DNA of 64,000 nucleotides from Leptotrichia sp. oral taxon 223 (GTDB lineage Bacteria; Fusobacteriota; Fusobacteriia; Fusobacteriales; Leptotrichiaceae): NCBI RefSeq assembly GCF_013394795.1, contig NZ_JABXYU010000001.1, positions 62,001 to 126,000 of the forward strand, read 5' to 3'. Shown piece by piece: positions 7,441 to 17,014 of this stretch (position 1 is its first letter; each line of letters starts with the position of its first letter). The notes under the pieces were generated by a model. It saw only the letters and a program-made list of their open reading frames with translations, ran no database searches and was not told where the DNA came from. The position numbers and the translations under genes were made by a program.

Positions 7441-9660
7441 TTATTCACAATTATTTTCATAAGTCCTATTCTTATCTTTAACTACAATTTCCTCATCTGC
7501 ATAAAATATAACAAAACTTTCTGCATCTGCACCTTTAACTTCCTTATTTTTACAATACACTCTATTCCTATCTTTTGAATATCCAAATTGAAGTTCCCTG
7601 AATGTCGGAACATCTACGCCTTCTATTTTAAAAAATAGTTTATTTTGGATATCCTCAGTTTTCTCGGTGTCCAATTTTTCCAAATTTGAATAACCAAAAT
7701 AATAAATCCCGTTTTTATCTTTAAAATATCCACTGCGTTTATGAACAGGCTTAAAGGAACTGCTGTCAAAATTTAAAGGAATAAGTTTATATTTTTTTTC
7801 TTCATTTTTAGCTTTCAAAAAATAAACATTATTTTTATTTTTAAAAATTATAGCATTTTCATCTAAAATTTCAAATCCATCAGAATTTACGCCTTCCAAT
7901 TTATTTCCATTATAATAAATATTCCTGTTATCTTTTCCAAAGTCTGATTCCAAACTTACAAAACTGTTACTGTCAGCTGCTTCCAGTTTTTTCAATTCTT
8001 TGCTAAAATCCGCATCATAATAATAAACAGTATTTTTATCTCTATAATAAGTATCAAAGTTTTTATTTATCACTTCAAAACTTTTAGTATCCACTTTTGG
8101 ATTTTCTATGGTAACTAATTTAGTTTTTGCAATTTTACCACTATCTCCATCAAAAATAGTAATCAACTTATATAAATTTTTATTGTCAGTCAGGAAATAG
8201 AAAGATTCATTTTTATTATTCAAATCTATAATTCTAAATTCATTAGAATTCATTCCATTTATTTTTTCCCCCATAAAATATACACTATTTTTATCATAAG
8301 AGAAATCGTTCTCATTTTCTTGAATAACAAAACTATCTTTGTCAGCACCTTCCAACTTTACAACATCATTTCGTGTAAAATAAATATTATTTTTATCTTT
8401 TGTATACATATTATTTTTCATTACTTCAAAAGAATTTACATCGGCATTTTTTATTATTTTGCTTGAATAAGTTTCATCAAATTTTGTTGATTTTGAAATT
8501 ACATACACATTTTTATCGTCTTTTCCGTAAATTAAATTTGGAACGTTATAATACTTGCTCAAAATTATTTCAAAAGTTTCTGGACTTTTTATATTCAGTT
8601 TTTCCCCTTCTGCAAAAATTCTATTCCCATTTTTTACCACGTCAATTCCACCAGAATACAAAATTTTAAGATTTTTCTTATCAATTTTATCAATTTTCAA
8701 TTCCCGATAGTAAAGATTATTTCTATCCTTTGAATAATAAGTTGTTCCAGAAAGCCTTTCAAAAGTTTTCAAATCAGCCTCTTTTATTTTTCGACCTCCA
8801 ATAAAGACGTTATTTTTATCTTTTGAATACATTTGAACAAGATCGCTAGGCTCTAAAATGACTTCAAAAGATTTTGCATCAGCTCCTTTTATTTTTTCAC
8901 CAAGATAGTAGACATTATTTTTATCTTTTCCATAAGCTCCATTTTCTCCTATTACTTCAAAAGTAGCCGCATCGGCATTTTTTATCTTCTGTCCAAAATT
9001 CAGAAATACATTTTTATCATCCTTCAAATAAACCTGATTTAATATTTTTATCGTATCAGGATTCGCATCCTTTATTTTATCATAGCCACTGTACACATTA
9101 TTCTTGTCTTTTGCGTAATAATCAGGCATTATTATCTGAAATGTACTTTTATCAACATCATATATCGGCGTTCCAGCATAATAAATATTATACTTGTCCT
9201 TTGAATAACCCTGATCAATTACCTCAAAACTATTCAAATCCTGAACATATTCAACTTCAAGAAAACTTCCTCCAATATACAGTTTACCATTATTTCTAAA
9301 ATACAAAAGTTTGTCCTTATTTCTATAAAGTTTGAAATCTTTCGGATTTATCTCCATTTTTTCATCATAATTATAAATATATTTTTTATCTTTTCCATTG
9401 ACTTCCCCAATTACCTGAAAAGTCTTAACATCAGCATCTATTAACTTCTTATCAAGATAAAAAACACTTTTCCCATCTTTCCCATAAATATCATTTAATT
9501 TTACAAATGTCTTAAAATCCGCATTTTCTACTTTTCTCTCATCAGCCTGCTCCGTTTCATCCTTATAGTAAACAGCATTATCTTTTTTTATATATTCAGC
9601 CATTCCCAAATTTGCCACAAGAAAGATAAGCATTACAATTTTAGAAAATTTGCTTTTCAT
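7441..9660 (-). CDS. DKNYY-repeat exported protein, copy 2
   Basis: The 739-residue protein has signal peptide MKSKFSKIVMLIFLVANLGM ending in A before EY, then roughly 20 DKNYY-type repeats (YSKDKNNVFI, YGKDKNNVYYLGEKIKGADA and similar). The ATG at 9660 is favoured because GGAGG lies 7 bases upstream; a longer frame to 9705 would start inside the conserved spacer. It is very similar to copy 3 in its N-terminal 100 residues and at the C-terminus (NRVYCKNKEVKGADAESF, ending NNCE). Function is unknown; an exported, possibly surface-exposed repeat protein is the best description. Confidence 0.88.
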   Translation of the reverse strand: MKSKFSKIVMLIFLVANLGMAEYIKKDNAVYYKDETEQADERKVENADFKTFVKLNDIYGKDGKSVFYLDKKLIDADVKTFQVIGEVNGKDKKYIYNYDEKMEINPKDFKLYRNKDKLLYFRNNGKLYIGGSFLEVEYVQDLNSFEVIDQGYSKDKYNIYYAGTPIYDVDKSTFQIIMPDYYAKDKNNVYSGYDKIKDANPDTIKILNQVYLKDDKNVFLNFGQKIKNADAATFEVIGENGAYGKDKNNVYYLGEKIKGADAKSFEVILEPSDLVQMYSKDKNNVFIGGRKIKEADLKTFERLSGTTYYSKDRNNLYYRELKIDKIDKKNLKILYSGGIDVVKNGNRIFAEGEKLNIKSPETFEIILSKYYNVPNLIYGKDDKNVYVISKSTKFDETYSSKIIKNADVNSFEVMKNNMYTKDKNNIYFTRNDVVKLEGADKDSFVIQENENDFSYDKNSVYFMGEKINGMNSNEFRIIDLNNKNESFYFLTDNKNLYKLITIFDGDSGKIAKTKLVTIENPKVDTKSFEVINKNFDTYYRDKNTVYYYDADFSKELKKLEAADSNSFVSLESDFGKDNRNIYYNGNKLEGVNSDGFEILDENAIIFKNKNNVYFLKAKNEEKKYKLIPLNFDSSSFKPVHKRSGYFKDKNGIYYFGYSNLEKLDTEKTEDIQNKLFFKIEGVDVPTFRELQFGYSKDRNRVYCKNKEVKGADAESFVIFYADEEIVVKDKNRTYENNCE

Positions 9661-9834
9661 AAAATTTCCTCCAACTCCTTTTATAAACAATTTATCAAAA
9701 AACATTTAAAAATATTTAAAACCTTTCAAAATTAAATCAGATAATTAAAAAGAATTTTAGCAGGATAATTATGATTTCTAAATTCTGTTTTAAAGCAATC
9801 TTACCAAAATATAACTCAAAATAATTTTTACTTG
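9661..9834. repeat. duplicated DKNYY intergenic spacer, copy 2
   Basis: This second copy of the 174-base spacer lies between DKNYY copies 2 and 3 and has the same length and base order as 7267-7440, with scattered substitutions. It contains the GGAGGAAATTTT ribosome binding site of copy 2. Conservation of non-coding DNA at this level suggests fairly recent duplication or gene conversion. Confidence 0.8.
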
Positions 9835-12021
9835 TCACTCACAATCATTTTTATAAATCCTATTTTTATCCTTAACTACAACTCCCTCGTCTTCCAGTAC
9901 AACAGTAAAACTTGAAACATCCACCCCTTTAAGTTCCTTATATTCACAATAAACTCTATTCTTATCTTTGGAATACCCATATCCAAATGCTTTAAATGTT
10001 GGAATATCAACTCCTTCGAGTTTAATAAAGGCATTTTGTACATCCTTTGATTCTGAATTTAACAATTTACCGTAATCAAGATAATAAATTCCATTTTTAT
10101 CTTTAAAATAATTGCTCGTATCCTTATTCGCTATATCAAATGAAGCACCGTCAAAATTTAAAGGTACTATCTCATAGTCTCCTGTCCCAGTTTCATCTTT
10201 CAAAAAATATACACCATTTTTATTTTTTGCAATATCTGGACCAACAAATTTAAACCCTTCTGAGCTGATATTTCTAATCTGCTTCCCAAGATAATAGACA
10301 TTTTTATTATCCCTTGCGAAAAAATTATCCATTTCGACAAAGCTGTTTCTATCACCACCTTCGACCTTTCTCAGTTCTTTTTTATTCATATCATAATAAA
10401 AAACGCTGTCCTTGTCTTTATAATAACTTCCCGTGTCTTCTTTAACAATCTCAAAACTCGGAGCATCTACTTTTACATTCGTTACAGTAACCAATTTTGT
10501 ATTTTTCAATTTATACGTTTCAGGATCAAATTCATAAATAAATTTATATAAATTTTTACTGTCTGTCAATAGTGCAAATGTTACAGAATCCCCAGAATTA
10601 ACAGCTAAATCAACAATTTTAAATCCTTTTGGACTTATGCCATCTATCTTTTTTCCATAAAAATACACACTGTTCTTATCGTATGAAAAGCCATGTTCTC
10701 CAATAGTAAAACTGTCTTTGTCTACATTTTTCATTTTCACAACATCAGAATGCGTAAAATAAATATTATTTTTATCCCGTGAATATGCACCTATTTCCAT
10801 TATTTCAAAAGAGTTTATGTCCGCATCTTTTATTACTTTACTACGAATTTTTTGTCCATTTCCTATAATTACATATATATTTTTATTGTTTTTTCCATAA
10901 ATTACATTTGGATTATTGTAATAATCATTTTTTATTATTTTAAAATTTTCTGGATTTTCTATATCAAGCCTACTTCCATTAGCATAAATTTTATTTCCAT
11001 TTATTATAATATCAAAGATTCCTGCACTCATAATTTTTAAGTTATCTCTAATTTCATCAATTTTTTTCCCAGAATAATACAAGTACTTTTTATCCTTTGA
11101 ATAAGACGGCTCTTCTTTTATAATTTCAAAAGTTTTCGGATCTGCTCCTTCTATAATGTATGTTTCCAAATAAACATTATTCTTATCTTTTGAATAGTGA
11201 TCAAAAGATTCTTCTGAAATTACCTGAAAAGTTTTTACATCGGCTTTTTTTATTTTTTTTCCCATTAAATACACATTGTTTTTATCTTTTCCGTAGTATT
11301 GTCCTAATGCTTCAAAAGACTTAACATCTGCATTTTTAAGTGTATTACTAAAAGAAAAATCTGAAAAAACAGTTTTATCGTCTTTTATATATGCAATATT
11401 CAAAACTTTTATTGTTTTTGGATTTGCCCCTTTAATTTTTTTATGTCTTGAATACACGCTATTTTTATCTTTAGCATAGTAATTTGGCATTATTATCTGA
11501 AAAGTATCCATATCCACATCAGACAAAGTTACTCCACCATAATAAATATTATGTTTATCTTTTGAATATTCATCATCCAGTACTTCAAAAGTATCTACAT
11601 CCTCAATTTCATTAAGTTCATTTAATCCTTTTAAATCATATATTTTACCATTATTTCTAAAATATACTATTTTATCCTTATTTTTATAAAATTTAAAATC
11701 TTTTGGATTTATTTTTACTTTCTGGTTATACCAATAAAAGTTATCTTTGTCTTTTCCAATATTTTCCCCAACTGCCTGAAACGTTTTAAAATCGGCATTT
11801 TCTAGTTTTCCATCTTCATAAAAAACATTTTTACTATCTTTCCCGTAAATCTTATTCAACTCTACAAATGTCTTAAAATCGGCATCATTTACCTTTTTCT
11901 CATCTGCCTGCCATATTTCATCCTTATAGTAAACAGCATTATCTTTTTTTATATATTCAGCCATTCCTAGATTTGCCACAAGAAAGACAAGAATTACAAT
12001 TTTAGAAAGTCTACTTTTCAT
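9835..12021 (-). CDS. DKNYY-repeat exported protein, copy 3
   Basis: The 728-residue protein is the first of the three tandem paralogues in transcription order. Its signal peptide (MKSRLSKIVILVFLVANLGM, then A/EY) is followed by roughly 20 DKNYY-type repeats and a Cys-containing end (NRVYCEYKELKGVDVSSF, ending NDCE). A GGAGGAAGTGC ribosome binding site precedes the ATG. Only 36 bases separate it from the HIT gene upstream, and the spacer differs from those of copies 1 and 2, so copy 3 may be read from the upstream operon. Function is unknown. Confidence 0.88.
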   Translation of the reverse strand: MKSRLSKIVILVFLVANLGMAEYIKKDNAVYYKDEIWQADEKKVNDADFKTFVELNKIYGKDSKNVFYEDGKLENADFKTFQAVGENIGKDKDNFYWYNQKVKINPKDFKFYKNKDKIVYFRNNGKIYDLKGLNELNEIEDVDTFEVLDDEYSKDKHNIYYGGVTLSDVDMDTFQIIMPNYYAKDKNSVYSRHKKIKGANPKTIKVLNIAYIKDDKTVFSDFSFSNTLKNADVKSFEALGQYYGKDKNNVYLMGKKIKKADVKTFQVISEESFDHYSKDKNNVYLETYIIEGADPKTFEIIKEEPSYSKDKKYLYYSGKKIDEIRDNLKIMSAGIFDIIINGNKIYANGSRLDIENPENFKIIKNDYYNNPNVIYGKNNKNIYVIIGNGQKIRSKVIKDADINSFEIMEIGAYSRDKNNIYFTHSDVVKMKNVDKDSFTIGEHGFSYDKNSVYFYGKKIDGISPKGFKIVDLAVNSGDSVTFALLTDSKNLYKFIYEFDPETYKLKNTKLVTVTNVKVDAPSFEIVKEDTGSYYKDKDSVFYYDMNKKELRKVEGGDRNSFVEMDNFFARDNKNVYYLGKQIRNISSEGFKFVGPDIAKNKNGVYFLKDETGTGDYEIVPLNFDGASFDIANKDTSNYFKDKNGIYYLDYGKLLNSESKDVQNAFIKLEGVDIPTFKAFGYGYSKDKNRVYCEYKELKGVDVSSFTVVLEDEGVVVKDKNRIYKNDCE

Positions 12022-12057
12022 GCACTTCCTCCATAATTTTAGAAAATTTGACTATTT

Positions 12058-12399
12058 CTATTTTAATTTAACTGGCAACTTTTCTCCACCTAAAATATGA
12101 TAATGAATATGCAAAACTTCCTGTCCGCCATTTTCTCCAATATTAGTTATAACCCTATATCCATCCTTATCTAATTCCAAAATTCTAGCCACTTTTGCTA
12201 CCGTAAGCTGCAATTTTCCCAACAATAAAGCATCTTCTTCAGTTGCTGCATCCAAACTTTTGATTTCTTTTTTTGGAATTACAAGCACATGAACTTTTGC
12301 CGCTGGATTTATATCATGAAAAGCTAAGAATTCTTCATCTTCATACACGATATTTGCTGGTATTTCCTTATCTATTATCTTTTTAAAAATTGTTGACAT
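12058..12399 (-). CDS. HIT family nucleotide-binding protein (HinT-like)
   Basis: This 113-residue histidine-triad hydrolase has the active-site motif LHIHYHILGG near the C-terminus, plus the N-terminal TIFKKIIDKEIPANIVYEDE and FHDINPAAKVHVLVIPKKEI blocks of the HinT/PKCI branch. Family members hydrolyse nucleoside phosphoramidates and related nucleotide conjugates. The ATG at 12399 is preceded by AAGGAAG at good spacing; the upstream in-frame GTG overlaps that site. It is on the same strand as rpiB, the thioesterase and khpA. Confidence 0.93.
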   Translation of the reverse strand: MSTIFKKIIDKEIPANIVYEDEEFLAFHDINPAAKVHVLVIPKKEIKSLDAATEEDALLLGKLQLTVAKVARILELDKDGYRVITNIGENGGQEVLHIHYHILGGEKLPVKLK

Positions 12400-12519
12400 A
12401 AAAATCACTTCCTTATTTTATAATAATATTTGTTTTGCTAAACCTTAGTAATTTCCAGACAAGTCTAACAAATATTTAGCGATAAAATTTTAATTAGAAT
12501 TTTTAAGATATTTTCTAAA

Positions 12520-12948
12520 TTACAATTCTATTTTTCCGACTCTTTTAGCGTGTCTACCACCTTCAAATTCTGTATTTACAAATGCCTCAACACAAGCCAG
12601 CCCTAAATCTTCACCTAAAACTCTCGCTCCTAATGCTATAATATTTGCATCATTGTGAAGTCTTGCAAGTTTTGCTGTGTACTCATTGTGGCAAAGAGCT
12701 GCACGAATTCCTTTTATTTTATTTGCAGCAATAGAAATTCCAATTCCAGTTCCACAGATCAAAATTCCAAAATTTACTTCTCCAGCAAGAACTTTCTCAC
12801 CAACTTCTTTTGCAATGTCGGGATAATCAACTGAATCTAAAGTATCAGTTCCCACATTCACAATTTCATATCCCTTGCTTCTCAGTTCCTTCATTATTTT
12901 GTTTTTAAATTCCACTCCTGCGTGATCATTTCCAATTGCTATTTTCAT
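12520..12948 (-). CDS. rpiB: ribose-5-phosphate isomerase B
   Basis: The 142-residue RpiB/LacAB-type isomerase interconverts ribose 5-phosphate and ribulose 5-phosphate in the pentose phosphate pathway. Diagnostic elements are IAIGNDHAGVEFK at the N-terminus, the active-site Cys in GILICGTGIGISIAANK, and RAALCHNEYTAKLARLHNDA followed by ALGARVLG. Length is normal. It shares strand and direction with the khpA and thioesterase genes, separated by about 100-base gaps. An allose-6-phosphate isomerase role is a less likely alternative. Confidence 0.95.
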   Translation of the reverse strand: MKIAIGNDHAGVEFKNKIMKELRSKGYEIVNVGTDTLDSVDYPDIAKEVGEKVLAGEVNFGILICGTGIGISIAANKIKGIRAALCHNEYTAKLARLHNDANIIALGARVLGEDLGLACVEAFVNTEFEGGRHAKRVGKIEL

Positions 12949-13055
12949 TTTTAATACCTCTTTTCTTTTTATGAGTTATAATAAATTTATTTTATAAATT
13001 TAATTTTATTTCACAAAATTACTTTAATAACAATATAAATATTCCAAACAATTAT

Positions 13056-13463
13056 TTATTTAGTAAGTTTTTCCAGCAATTCATTTGAAATTCTCTTTAA
13101 TTTTCCATTTTCATCCACGAAAACATTTACAGTTTCAGCCTTTGCCTTTAAAACCCCGTCTGAATTATACATTTCATAAGAAAATCTGATTTTAATATTG
13201 TTTATTTCCTCAATTTTCACAGAAATTTCAATTTCCTCGTCATACTTTGCCGAATTAATATATTCAATATTTAACGTCTTTACTGGCAAAATAAATCCCA
13301 TATCTTCCATATTCTTATATGGAAAGACATCCCTAAAATATTCAGTCCGTGCCATTTCCATCCATTTTAAATAAGTTGAATGGTACACAACTCCCATTTT
13401 ATCAGTATCATAATAATAAACTCTAAGTTTAAAGCTTTTCTTTTTCAAATCAGAAGTTTCCAT
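13056..13463 (-). CDS. hotdog-fold acyl-CoA thioesterase (YbgC/FadM type)
   Basis: The 135-residue single hotdog domain has the YbgC-type motif VYYYDTDKMGVVYHSTYLKW, in which the first Asp is the catalytic residue, followed by EMARTEYFRD. These enzymes hydrolyse acyl-CoA or acyl-ACP thioesters in the cytoplasm; the substrate cannot be read from sequence. It lies 61 bases downstream of khpA on the minus strand. A tol-pal partnership, common for ybgC elsewhere, is not seen here. Confidence 0.88.
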   Translation of the reverse strand: METSDLKKKSFKLRVYYYDTDKMGVVYHSTYLKWMEMARTEYFRDVFPYKNMEDMGFILPVKTLNIEYINSAKYDEEIEISVKIEEINNIKIRFSYEMYNSDGVLKAKAETVNVFVDENGKLKRISNELLEKLTK

Positions 13464-13524
13464 AAACTCACTCCTTAGATTGACAAAATTTTATTAAATT
13501 TAAATACAACAGTTCTAGGTTAAT

Positions 13525-13767
13525 CTACATTTCCTTAACTTCAATTTTTACACTTTTTCTATCCTTTTTTGCAACTGAAGACATGAGAACCCTAAGCGCT
13601 GTAATAATTCTCCCATTTTTTCCAATCACTTTCCCCATATCATCTTTTGTAACATTAATCGTAATATCCACAAATTTCCCTTTTTCATTACTCTCAATCG
13701 TATAGCTTTCAGTCGAATCCAATAAATTTTCAACCCAAAAATCCACAGTTTCAAAATATTTACTCAT
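13525..13767 (-). CDS. khpA: KH-domain RNA-binding protein KhpA
   Basis: The 80-residue protein is a single KH domain with the RNA-binding loop GKVIGKNGRIITALRVL, matching the short KhpA (YlqC) family that partners with KhpB/Jag and binds many RNAs. The GGAGG site overlaps an earlier in-frame ATG at 13785, so I take the ATG at 13767, about 11 bases downstream, as the start. A promoter at 13817-13846 lies just upstream, making khpA the probable first gene of the run khpA-thioesterase-rpiB-HIT. Confidence 0.9.
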   Translation of the reverse strand: MSKYFETVDFWVENLLDSTESYTIESNEKGKFVDITINVTKDDMGKVIGKNGRIITALRVLMSSVAKKDRKSVKIEVKEM

Positions 13768-13816
13768 TTTATTTCTTTCCTCCATTTTTTATTTAAGATT
13801 TTATTTTCTTACAATT

Positions 13817-13846
13817 ATTATAACACAATTTCAATATTCTTATCAA
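13817..13846 (-). promoter_or_regulatory. sigma70-type promoter for khpA
   Basis: On the minus strand, TTGATA (13841-13846) is followed by an 18-base spacer and TATAAT (13817-13822). It lies about 50 bases before the khpA start in the divergent region shared with hicA. Confidence 0.65.
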
Positions 13847-14000
13847 ATTTTGTTTATTAATTTTTTGAAGAAAATTTTTTGGCATAAATTATTATAAAAT
13901 TTAATTGTAAATATCGTTTGTATGTATTTGTTTGTTTTTATAATATATAATTAACCAAAAACGTCCGATAATATAAATTAGTGATATTAAAAATTTAGTA

Positions 14001-14029
14001 TTGATTTTTTACACAATATTATGTATAAT
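14001..14029 (+). promoter_or_regulatory. sigma70-type promoter for hicAB
   Basis: TTGATT (14001-14006), a 17-base spacer and TATAAT (14024-14029) sit 17 bases before the hicA ATG, leaving a very short leader that holds only the GAGGTG ribosome binding site. HicB often represses its own promoter; no clear operator palindrome stands out here. Confidence 0.7.
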
Positions 14030-14046
14030 GAATTTGAGGTGATATT

Positions 14047-14241
14047 ATGCCAATGAAACCAAAGGAAATGATTAAATTTTTATTGAGAAATGGTTTTGTT
14101 GAAATTAATGGCGGTAAAGGTTCTCATAGAAAATTTTTCAATCAAAGTACAGGCAGAACAACCTTAGTTCCATATCATTCTAAAGAATTGAAAAAAGGTA
14201 TGGAACATACAATTTTAACGCAAGCAGGGCTTAAAAAATAG
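14047..14241 (+). CDS. hicA: HicA-type mRNA interferase toxin
   Basis: The 64-residue protein has the HicA double-stranded-RNA-binding-like fold: MKPKEMIKFLLRNGFVEING, then GKGSHRKFFNQSTGRTTLVP with the catalytic His in GSH, and a conserved end KELKKGMEHTILTQAGL. HicA toxins cleave mRNA independently of the ribosome and are neutralised by HicB. The toxin gene comes first, as in most hicAB operons, and hicB follows 37 bases later. Confidence 0.92.
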   Translation: MPMKPKEMIKFLLRNGFVEINGGKGSHRKFFNQSTGRTTLVPYHSKELKKGMEHTILTQAGLKK

Positions 14242-14278
14242 CCTTGTTTGTAAAAAAGAAAAAACAGGAGGTATCGAA

Positions 14279-14701
14279 ATGCTAGTATATCCAGCAATAT
14301 TCCACAAAGCCACCGAAGGTGGATTTATAGTTGTTTTTCCAGATTTTGACAATGGTGCAACTCAAGGAGAAACATTGGAGGAAGCAATGGAAATGGCTCA
14401 AGATTATATAGGGACTTATTTATATAATGATTTTATAAATAATAATGAACTTCCTAAAGCCAGCAATATAGACGATGTTGAAATAAAGATTGGAAATGAT
14501 GAAAAAGAATTTTATATTCCAAATCAAAGTTTTAAATCATATGTAAGTTTAGATATGCAAAAATATGTGAAAGAAAGCAAAAATCAAATCGTAAGAAAAA
14601 ATGTATCAATTCCAAGCTGGCTAAACGAAATGGCAAAAAGAAATAATATAAATTTTTCAAACACTCTTCAAAAGGCTTTAAAACAAGAGTTAGGTATTTA
14701 A
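14279..14701 (+). CDS. hicB: HicB-type antitoxin
   Basis: The 140-residue protein has the partial RNase H-like N-domain of HicB (YPAIFHKATEGGFIVVFPDF, ATQGETLEEAMEMAQDYIG) and a C-terminal ribbon-helix-helix-like segment (VRKNVSIPSWLNEMAKRNNI, FSNTLQKALKQELGI) expected to bind the operator. A strong AGGAGG site precedes the ATG. It pairs with hicA directly upstream and is followed by a terminator, so hicAB is a closed two-gene unit. Confidence 0.92.
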   Translation: MLVYPAIFHKATEGGFIVVFPDFDNGATQGETLEEAMEMAQDYIGTYLYNDFINNNELPKASNIDDVEIKIGNDEKEFYIPNQSFKSYVSLDMQKYVKESKNQIVRKNVSIPSWLNEMAKRNNINFSNTLQKALKQELGI

Positions 14702-14713
14702 AATTCATAAAAT

Positions 14714-14739
14714 CACAGTTATTTTGACTGTGTTTTTTT
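14714..14739 (+). terminator. rho-independent terminator after hicB
   Basis: Stem CACAGT/ACTGTG with a 7-base loop is followed by seven T residues, 13 bases after the hicB stop codon. Confidence 0.75.
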
Positions 14740-14785
14740 ATTCGAGATTTTTTTATACATAATTTTAATTTATACTTTTAAACTC

Positions 14786-14814
14786 TTTAAAAATAAGGTT
14801 TTATTTGATATAAT
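14786..14814 (+). promoter_or_regulatory. probable argH promoter
   Basis: TATAAT at 14809-14814 follows a weak TTTAAA at 14786-14791 with a 17-base spacer, about 38 bases before the argH ATG. Only the -10 element is convincing. Confidence 0.4.
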
Positions 14815-14852
14815 ATACAAATAAATTATGTTTTTAGAAAGGACTGAGAAAT

Positions 14853-16256
14853 ATGAAAAAAATGTGGGAAGGGCGATTTCATAAGGAAACTAACAAATTG
14901 TTAGAAAAATTTAATGCGTCCATTACGTTTGATAAACGAATGTATGAGGAAGATATTACAGGAAGTATTGCACACAGCAGAATGCTTGCTAAACAGGGGA
15001 TTATTGCAGAGAACGAGCAAAAAGATATTGAAAATGGGTTGCTTCAAATAAAGGATGAAATTAAAAAAGGAGAATTCGAGTTTAGAATTGAAGATGAAGA
15101 TATTCATATGTCGATTGAGAAAAGATTGACACAGATTATTGGATCTGTGGCTGGGAAACTGCATACTGCTAGAAGCCGTAATGATCAGGTGGCTCTCGAT
15201 GTCCGTATGTATGTGCGGAAAGAAGCCCGTGAAATTTCAAAATTGCTTATAAAAATGGAAAATGTACTGCTAGGACTTGCACAAAAATATAAAAATGTTA
15301 TTATTCCTGGATATACACATTTACAAAGGGCTCAGCCAATTTTATTTTCTCACCACCTGATGGCTTACTTTCAAATGTTTAAAAGGGATATTTCAAGAAT
15401 TGAGGACTTTCTCAAAAGAAGTGATGAAATGCCACTTGGAGCAGGAGCTTTGGCTGGAACTACATTTAATCTTGATAGACATTTTGTAGCAGAAGAACTT
15501 GGGTTTTCAAAGCCTACGGAAAATAGCCTTGATTCTGTAAGTGACAGGGATTTTATAATTGAGCTTGCAATGATTATTTCAGTAATTTCAATGCACTTGT
15601 CAAGATTTTCAGAAGAAATTATTATTTGGTGCACATCTGAATTTTCATTTATAAGTCTAGATGATGCCTTTGCAACTGGCTCTTCAATTATGCCACAGAA
15701 AAAAAATCCCGACATTGCCGAACTTGTAAGAGGGAAAACAGGCAGAATCTACGGAAATCTTATGGGCATTTTAACAACAATGAAGGCACTTCCACTGGCT
15801 TACAACAAGGATATGCAGGAGGACAAGGAAGGAATCTTTGACTCTATTGACAATATCAAACTGTCCATTGAAATTTTCTATCTAATGCTTGATACAATAA
15901 CAGTAAATAATGAAAAAATCTATGCTTCAATGCGAACAGGATTTCTAAACGCAACAGATGTAGCCGATTACCTTGCAAAACACAATGTTCCGTTCAGACA
16001 GGCACATAAAATCGTTGGAGAAATTGTATCCTATTGCGAAGATAAGAAAATCGCAATTGACGACATGAAACTTGAAGAATTTCATAAATTCTCTGATGTT
16101 TTCAAAGATGACATTCTTTCAGAAATCACAATTGAAAACTGTGTAAACAAGCGAAATTCATTTGGCGGAACTTCCATAAAAAATGTTGAAATGCAAATTG
16201 AAAATGGAAAAAAATTTTTAAAAAATAGAAACTATGTTAAGAACAAGAAGTTTTAA
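14853..16256 (+). CDS. argH: argininosuccinate lyase
   Basis: ArgH splits argininosuccinate into arginine and fumarate, the last step of arginine synthesis. The 467-residue protein starts KKMWEGRF and carries the fumarase/aspartase signature SSIMPQKKNPD, with HTARSRNDQVALDVRMY and YTHLQRAQPI as further family blocks. Length is normal. AAAGGA lies before the ATG. No argG or other arginine gene is adjacent, so the gene stands alone and the rest of the pathway, or a citrulline salvage route, must be encoded elsewhere. Confidence 0.96.
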   Translation: MKKMWEGRFHKETNKLLEKFNASITFDKRMYEEDITGSIAHSRMLAKQGIIAENEQKDIENGLLQIKDEIKKGEFEFRIEDEDIHMSIEKRLTQIIGSVAGKLHTARSRNDQVALDVRMYVRKEAREISKLLIKMENVLLGLAQKYKNVIIPGYTHLQRAQPILFSHHLMAYFQMFKRDISRIEDFLKRSDEMPLGAGALAGTTFNLDRHFVAEELGFSKPTENSLDSVSDRDFIIELAMIISVISMHLSRFSEEIIIWCTSEFSFISLDDAFATGSSIMPQKKNPDIAELVRGKTGRIYGNLMGILTTMKALPLAYNKDMQEDKEGIFDSIDNIKLSIEIFYLMLDTITVNNEKIYASMRTGFLNATDVADYLAKHNVPFRQAHKIVGEIVSYCEDKKIAIDDMKLEEFHKFSDVFKDDILSEITIENCVNKRNSFGGTSIKNVEMQIENGKKFLKNRNYVKNKKF

Positions 16257-16365
16257 TTTCTTGATAAAATATATAATTTAAAATTTATTAAACATTCACT
16301 ATTTAAATAGGAAATAATATTAAAAAAATTACATAAAAATACAAATAAAAGGAAAAATTATTACA

Positions 16366-16839
16366 ATGAAAGAAATTAGACTTGCACAAGAAAAGGATAT
16401 TCCAAAAATAGAAAACTTGTTAGAACAAATTTTATTAATTCATCACGAAGGGCGTCCTGATATTTTCAAGGCAACTGGAAAAAAATACACAGCAAAAGAA
16501 TTAACAGAAATGTTAAACGACTCAAACAAGCCAATATTTGTAGCAACTGATGAAAATAATAACATAATTGGCTATATTTTCTGTATTTTCAAGCAGCAGA
16601 CAAATCACAATGTTCTAACTGATATAAAAACATTATTCATTGACGATCTTTGTGTCGATGAAAGCACACGTGGGCAGAATATTGGAAAGAAATTATACGA
16701 TTTTGCTTTAGATTTTGCGAAAAAAGAAGGCTGTTACAATTTAACGCTGGATGCTTGGGCTGATAATGCTGGAGCTGTTAGATTTTATGAAAAATTGGGA
16801 ATGAAAGTTCAGAAGTATGTTTTTGAGGAGATTTTATAA
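16366..16839 (+). CDS. GNAT family N-acetyltransferase
   Basis: The 157-residue single GNAT domain includes IDDLCVDESTRGQNIGKKLY, whose R-G-x-x-I-G-K segment is the acetyl-CoA-binding motif A, followed by LTLDAWADNAGAVRFYEKLG, the motif B region. It transfers an acetyl group to an unknown amine substrate, and the family is too broad for a better call. AAAAGGAAAAA precedes the ATG. Gaps of about 110 and 175 bases flank it, so it is probably a separate unit. Confidence 0.85.
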   Translation: MKEIRLAQEKDIPKIENLLEQILLIHHEGRPDIFKATGKKYTAKELTEMLNDSNKPIFVATDENNNIIGYIFCIFKQQTNHNVLTDIKTLFIDDLCVDESTRGQNIGKKLYDFALDFAKKEGCYNLTLDAWADNAGAVRFYEKLGMKVQKYVFEEIL

Positions 16840-17014
16840 TTTTAAAATCAATTTTTAAATTTTTTAAAAATATGCTATAATATGCTTAAACTCTTTAGAT
16901 TAACACAAAATAAAAAATTAGAGTTTGAATAAATGGTTACAATTTTTAAATTCAGTTTTAAAATTTGTTACTATAAAAATTGGTAAATTTAAAAAATTTA
17001 GGAGGAAAACTAAA

